From positions 1 to 9,381 of the forward strand of contig JAITJT010000057.1 in the NCBI GenBank assembly GCA_031278795.1: a stretch of DNA of 9,381 nucleotides. The letters run 5' to 3'. Numbering within the stretch: position 1 is the first letter of the stretch; every line of letters begins with the position of its first letter. The stretch comes from Deltaproteobacteria bacterium. Its GTDB lineage: Bacteria; Desulfobacterota; Desulfarculia; Adiutricales; Adiutricaceae. The translations under genes were made by a program, and so were the position numbers. The notes under the pieces are model-generated. The model was not told the DNA's origin and searched no databases. It worked only from the letters and a program-made list of their open reading frames with translations. Below, piece after piece: positions 6,087 through 9,381 of this stretch.

Positions 6087-6974
6087 TTAGCTGTTCTCTT
6101 CAGTTGGGGGACTCTCTTGGGAACTATTTTCAGTACTTGCTTCAGCACTCGCCTCGGGGCTGGGAGCTACTTCAGTTGCAGCCGCGCTCTCCGGTGCTGC
6201 CGCGGCCTGGGGGCTATCCGGGGCGCTCACAGGGACAGTTGCCTCGCTCACAGCGGGAGCTTTCTCAGCTAGCGCCTCTGTGACTACCTGGGCCGCGGCC
6301 TCAGGGGTCTCTTTCTTTTGGCCCTTGGCTTTGGCTGTCTTGGCCTTGTCGGCCTTGGCTTTGGCCTCTGTGGCGTTGAGGCTGGCTTTGAGGGAATCGT
6401 CTCTGTCAGGGATCTTATCCTGAGTCTTGTCGCTGGTCAATTCCCTAGACCTTATAAGGTCCTCCCCTCTGGCCCTACGGCCTCTCCCGCGCCTGGGTTC
6501 CGGCTCCGCCGGAGGCTCGGGCTCGGGCTTGGGCTCCGCTAGGACCCTCACCTTGAAGGTGCCTACCACCTCAGGGTGGAGGCGCACCGTGACGTCGTAG
6601 TCGCCAATGGACTTGATGGGGTCTGAGAGCTTGAGCTTTCTGCGGTCTATGGTGAATCCCTGCTCCTGGGCGGCGTCCACCAGATCCTGGGGAGTGACTG
6701 CTCCGTAGAGCTTGCCCTTTTCCACGGACTTGCGGGTGATGGTGAGCACCAGGCTCTCCAGGCTCTGCTTTTGGTTCAAGGCGTCCTGTTTGACCTCAAG
6801 GGATCTCCTCTCGAACTCCTCGCGCTTTTTTGCCAAGGTCTTGAGGTTGTTGGGGGTGGCGGGCAGGGCGAAAGAGCCGGGAAGCAGGTAGTTGCGGGCG
6901 TAGCCCGCTGACACCTTGAGAACCTGGCCAGCCAGGCCCAGATTATCCACGTCCTGGGTTAGTATGATTTCCAT
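6087..6974 (-). CDS. rplI: 50S ribosomal protein bL9 with long C-terminal tail
   Basis: bL9 binds 23S rRNA and helps keep the reading frame. Residues 1-148 are a complete family protein: MEIILTQDVDNLG, then the signature-like GYARNYLLPGSFALPAT, a linking helix (about 42-72), and a C-terminal domain ending VVGTFKVRVLAE. The family normally stops here. A further 147 residues follow in the same frame. They start Pro/Glu-rich, pass through a basic part (RRGRGRRARG and repeated AKAKADKAK), and end as an Ala/Ser/Glu/Pro-rich acidic stretch. The tail looks disordered. AAGGAG lies 7 bases before the ATG, an excellent site. It follows rpsR by 27 bases. Total length is about twice the usual. Confidence 0.97.
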   Translation of the reverse strand: MEIILTQDVDNLGLAGQVLKVSAGYARNYLLPGSFALPATPNNLKTLAKKREEFERRSLEVKQDALNQKQSLESLVLTITRKSVEKGKLYGAVTPQDLVDAAQEQGFTIDRRKLKLSDPIKSIGDYDVTVRLHPEVVGTFKVRVLAEPKPEPEPPAEPEPRRGRGRRARGEDLIRSRELTSDKTQDKIPDRDDSLKASLNATEAKAKADKAKTAKAKGQKKETPEAAAQVVTEALAEKAPAVSEATVPVSAPDSPQAAAAPESAAATEVAPSPEASAEASTENSSQESPPTEENS

Positions 6975-7001
6975 TTTTGGTCTCCTTAACTCAAAACCTT
7001 A

Positions 7002-7325
7002 TTACTGGTTGGAGTAGTGTTGAGCCGTGGAGGTGGCCATGGCGGTGTAGGGTAAAAGGGCCATATAACGGGCGCGGAAGATGCTCTTGGTCACCAGCCT
7101 CTGGTGCTTGGCGCAGTTGCCGTTGATGCGGCGGGGGTTGATCTTGCCTCTTTCCGTTATGAACTGCCTGAGTGTGGGTATATCCTTGTAATCCACCGTG
7201 TTTATGTGCTCGGCGCAGAAGCGGCACACCCTGCGGCGGTGGAAGGTCTTTTTCTTGCCCCGGGGACGGCGAAAGTTCTTGTCGTCCGGGTTGTTGGAAT
7301 AGCTCTGGTGTGGTGTATATGACAT
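7002..7325 (-). CDS. rpsR: 30S ribosomal protein bS18, zinc-binding form
   Basis: bS18 pairs with bS6 on the platform of the small subunit. The core [10 protein letters not shown] (30-39), [17 protein letters not shown] and [11 protein letters not shown] (84-94) is unmistakable. C34, C37, C71 and H74 provide four potential zinc ligands, the so-called C+ form; many relatives lack them. At 107 residues it is longer than usual: about 28 extra residues at the N-terminus (Asn/Tyr/Lys/Arg-rich) and about 12 at the C-terminus. The ATG at 7325 has GGAGAG about 8 bases upstream. It lies 59 bases after rpsF and 27 before rplI, so all three are probably cotranscribed. Confidence 0.97.
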   Translation of the reverse strand: MSYTPHQSYSNNPDDKNFRRPRGKKKTFHRRRVCRFCAEHINTVDYKDIPTLRQFITERGKINPRRINGNCAKHQRLVTKSIFRARYMALLPYTAMATSTAQHYSNQ

Positions 7326-7384
7326 ATGGTTCTCTCTCCGGTCACGCTTGATTTAGGTGATTATAGGTACTTGTTAGCTTTCCG

Positions 7385-8068
7385 CTAAAGCGTCTCGCCC
7401 TCGGACTTGGCCTCGGTTTCCTCCGGCGGGGCCGGGGAGTCCTCGGAAGAGCTCTCCTTGGCGCTCAGCTCGCCTGCGGGTGCCTCAGGCTCGCTTGGAG
7501 CCTCCGGGGGCTCGGCGGCTGCTACTGGAGTATCGCTTGGGGCGGCAACAGGTGGTGCATCTGGGGGCTCGCTAACGGGGGTGGATAGCTCAAGGGGAGC
7601 TAAGTGGTCCGCCGGGAGCTCGTCAGAGGGCTTTTCCGGAAACTGGGTCACCGTGGAGAGCTCCTGGGCGTCCTGGCTCTCCCTCTGGGCAGCCAGCTCG
7701 GCGGCCTGGGCCTCTTTCTTCTGGGACTTGGCCAGAAGCCGCTCCTTTTCCTCTTCGAAGCGCTGGTCGGTGAACTGGCGGTCAAGCACCATGGTGAGGC
7801 TCTTGAAGACATTCTCGTCTATCTTCAGGTTCCTCTTCAGCTCGGCCTCGACCGCGGGAAGGCCTTGGTAGTCGTAGAGGATATAGATGCCGTAGTGTTC
7901 CTTGTGGACCGGATAGGCAAGCATTTTCCTGCCCCAGTCCTCCATCTGAACCACTTTGGCATTTCCCGCCTCCAGGATACCGTCCACCTTGGCCTTGAAA
8001 TTGTCCAGTTCGGCCGGTGTCAAGTTTGGTGAGAGAAGAATTAAGGTTTCATACCTTCGTGGATGCAT
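7385..8068 (-). CDS. rpsF: 30S ribosomal protein bS6 with long C-terminal tail
   Basis: bS6 assembles with bS18 on the 16S central domain. The family domain covers about residues 3-100: RRYETLILLSPNLT, then EDWGRKMLAYPVHKEHYGIYILYDY, then SLTMVLDRQF. After a charged helix (about 102-132) comes a tail of about 95 residues dominated by Pro, Ala, Glu and Ser (for example EPPEAPSEPEAPAGE). This brings the protein to 227 residues, well above the usual 95-140. The tail is probably disordered and acidic. GAGGAG lies 6 bases before the ATG. It is first in the rpsF-rpsR-rplI operon; a terminator-like hairpin lies against its ribosome-binding site, so control in the leader is likely. Confidence 0.97.
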   Translation of the reverse strand: MHPRRYETLILLSPNLTPAELDNFKAKVDGILEAGNAKVVQMEDWGRKMLAYPVHKEHYGIYILYDYQGLPAVEAELKRNLKIDENVFKSLTMVLDRQFTDQRFEEEKERLLAKSQKKEAQAAELAAQRESQDAQELSTVTQFPEKPSDELPADHLAPLELSTPVSEPPDAPPVAAPSDTPVAAAEPPEAPSEPEAPAGELSAKESSSEDSPAPPEETEAKSEGETL

Positions 8069-8085
8069 TGAATACTCCTCGTGGG

Positions 8086-8118
8086 AAAAATGGCGCCGGC
8101 AGTTTAGGTTGCCGGCGC
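8086..8118 (-). terminator. Terminator-like hairpin just before the rpsF ribosome-binding site
   Basis: The minus transcript folds GCGCCGGCA (8118-8110) with TGCCGGCGC (8101-8093), nine perfect pairs and an 8-base loop, followed by CA and then five U (8090-8086). The Shine-Dalgarno GAGGAG (8080-8075) starts 5 bases later. This has the form of an intrinsic terminator placed inside the leader, hence a possible attenuator. The bS6:bS18 complex is known to bind rpsF leaders in many bacteria, but I cannot match the published motif here. Confidence 0.5.
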
Positions 8119-8127
8119 GAGGGGTTG

Positions 8128-8154
8128 CGCGGCCTTAAAAGAATCTTGGCCGCG
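8128..8154 (-). promoter_or_regulatory. Second GC-rich hairpin in the rpsF leader
   Basis: CGCGGCC (8154-8148) pairs with GGCCGCG (8134-8128) in the minus transcript, with a 13-base loop containing UUCUUUU. It stands 9 bases upstream of the terminator-like stem. The two GC-rich stems share GGCC/GCGC-type words, so mutually exclusive folds are possible. A small GGCG-AA-CGCC hairpin (8176-8167) lies further upstream. Confidence 0.45.
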
Positions 8155-8221
8155 GATGTTATGTAAGGCGTTCGCCACTTGTTTATTTGGGCGGCGAGTC
8201 AGTGACGCTAAAGCACCTAAG

Positions 8222-8326
8222 AAGGCTCTGTAAAGCCTTTGGCAAGCGCCAAAAACGTCAAAACTTTGGTTTAAGCCAAGCTGTAAGCCGCTGTGGGAGC
8301 GCTTAAGATGGCTGGAATCTACGCTC
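8222..8326 (-). promoter_or_regulatory. Cluster of short hairpins upstream of rpsF
   Basis: Several small perfect inverted repeats follow one another. They are AAGGCT/AGCCTT (8222-8239), TTTGGC/GCCAAA (8238-8253), CTTTGG/CCAAG with one bulge (about 8264-8280), and GAGCG...CGCTC with inner AGAT/ATCT (8297-8326). CTGTAA(A)GCC occurs twice (8228 and 8281). TTGACG (minus strand, near 8255-8260) resembles a -35 box, but no good -10 stands at the right spacing. The region may be a structured leader or only hairpin-rich spacer DNA. Confidence 0.35.
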
Positions 8327-8331
8327 TAAAA

Positions 8332-8371
8332 GGCCCTTTAAAGGCCCTTTAATGGCCCTCTAATGGCCCTT
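8332..8371. repeat. Second 11-bp tandem repeat, about 3.6 units
   Basis: The units are GGCCCTTTAAA, GGCCCTTTAAT, GGCCCTCTAAT and the partial GGCCCTT. Adjacent units also form imperfect palindromes around TTTAAA. The period equals that of the array at 4181, but the sequence differs beyond a shared GGC start and TAAT. Confidence 0.9.
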
Positions 8372-9381
8372 GTGGCACACAGACGGAAAGAGACTATAGC
8401 ATAAGAAGCGGCTAGTCTGCAAACAACTTTTTAAGGACCTTTGCTGAGATAAAAAAGAATCAATATGTATAATATAGACAATATTAAATAATTATGTGTA
8501 TATATGCTGTTTTATGCTGTGTTTTGGAGGTGGCTTGCTTTGTTAAAATTAAAATTTGGCCTTTGCCGTATTTTGAGGGATATATAGTGTATCGTTATGT
8601 TACTCTACATATATATGGTGTTTTAATGAAAGACAAAGCTTTTTTGGAAAACGGGCTCGCGAGTTTTGTTGGTGAGCTATATGGTTCATTTTTTTAGAGC
8701 GGTAGCTCTCGGGGAAGACAAAGGCGAGCTTGATAGCCCAGGGCATTAAGAGTTGAGGGGAACTTGGGAGCTTGATGAGACTTACTTAGAGAGTTTTTTC
8801 ATGGTGGATACTCCGTTGTTACGTAGTCAAAAAGCGCGTTTTAGTGAGATATATGGCACTGAAATGAAAATACCTTTTCTATACTTCAATAATTTTTCTG
8901 CAAAATGTTTTCCTGAAAGATTGTTTTATAAGCGCTATGAACTATGCGGGGACTGGAAGATGTGATAATTAAAAACAGCGCTAGTAACAAATTTAAGTAT
9001 AATCTTATATTCACATTGATCACAAAAACGATAAATTTTTGGCATGTATTTCATTTGGACTTTCGTAAAATATCAAAATTGAAAAGGCCCTAGGTCAAGG
9101 CTCGCGATAGAATATAAATACCGAACAATATAAAAAATTTTCCCTCCCCCTTGGGAATTAAAGATTAATATTGACTCGTTTCAATTTACGATGGGTTTTA
9201 TGCTTTAACAGATGGCTCACTTGAAGATTAGCGGCTGAAATAAAACTAGGCGTAAAGAAGATAAATACTTCCGCGTTAAATTATTCACTTATAAGATGTC
9301 CAAGAGCCGCGACAAAGTCACGGAGAAAGATTAGGAAACGGTTTTTAATAAATATACACAAGTACGAGTTAAATCCGCGTT
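8372..9381. other. AT-rich stretch of about 1 kb with no recognisable gene
   Basis: Frames of 67 codons (8494-8697) and 70 codons (8753-8965, TTG start) exist on the plus strand. The first has no Shine-Dalgarno sequence before its ATG. The second opens directly after an in-frame stop and has only a weak purine stretch before its TTG. Neither shows a known motif. A TATAAT at 8468 has no properly spaced -35 partner. AGAGC-GGTA-GCTCT (8696-8709) is a small hairpin. The far right (8966-9381) holds no credible frame, repeat array or RNA that I can recognise. Confidence 0.55.

Noticed and set aside
7407..7871. 154-codon Ser/Gly/Ala-rich plus frame
   Set aside because: It is the complement of the low-complexity tail of bS6, an expected shadow.
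8494..8697. 67-codon plus frame preceded by a TATAAT at 8468
   Set aside because: No ribosome-binding site, no -35 box at proper spacing, composition like the surrounding spacer, no known motif.
8753..8965. 70-codon plus frame
   Set aside because: It starts at a TTG right after an in-frame stop with only a weak purine stretch upstream; it could be a gene relic but nothing identifies it.

Overview
The window looks like chromosome of a Desulfobacterota-type (deltaproteobacterial) bacterium. The grounds are the gene set and order: a ZapB-like coiled coil, ZapA, a 6S-like RNA and RNase Y in a row, plus the rpsF-rpsR-rplI ribosomal operon and a GAF/degenerate-GGDEF protein. This is inference from gene content; no 16S rRNA or other marker is present. 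All genes I trust lie on the minus strand, so the layout reads from right to left.

Right part (9381 to 8069): about 1.3 kb without a credible gene. The outer kilobase (8372-9381) is AT-rich and I recognise nothing in it. Closer to rpsF come an 11-bp tandem repeat (8332-8371), a cluster of short hairpins (8222-8326), and two GC-rich hairpins. The last hairpin is followed by five U in the minus transcript and sits against the rpsF Shine-Dalgarno sequence, like an attenuator.

Ribosomal operon (8068 to 6087): rpsF (bS6), rpsR (bS18, four-ligand zinc form) and rplI (bL9). bS6 and bL9 both carry C-terminal tails of more than 100 residues rich in Ala, Pro and Glu. A perfect 11-bp hairpin follows rplI. 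The next gene (5931 to 4960) is a GAF protein with a GGDEF domain that has lost its catalytic motif; it lies where replicative helicase dnaB is often found.

Middle (4959 to 3983): about 1 kb with no credible gene. It holds a G-rich patch, a 12-bp repeat and an 11-bp tandem array of 11 units that carries stop codons on both strands.

Division and RNA-decay block (3982 to 1): zapB-like, zapA, a probable 6S RNA (about 2922-3080), rny (RNase Y) and an MBL-fold hydrolase whose 3' end runs off the window. The first genes serve Z-ring assembly, the RNA would sequester RNA polymerase, and RNase Y starts mRNA decay.

The genes are GC-rich while the spacers are AT-rich and full of short repeats. I found no phage, IS, CRISPR or tRNA signal, and no clear defence or other novel gene system. 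The most unusual material is non-coding (11-bp arrays, the rpsF leader) and the ribosomal-protein tails.
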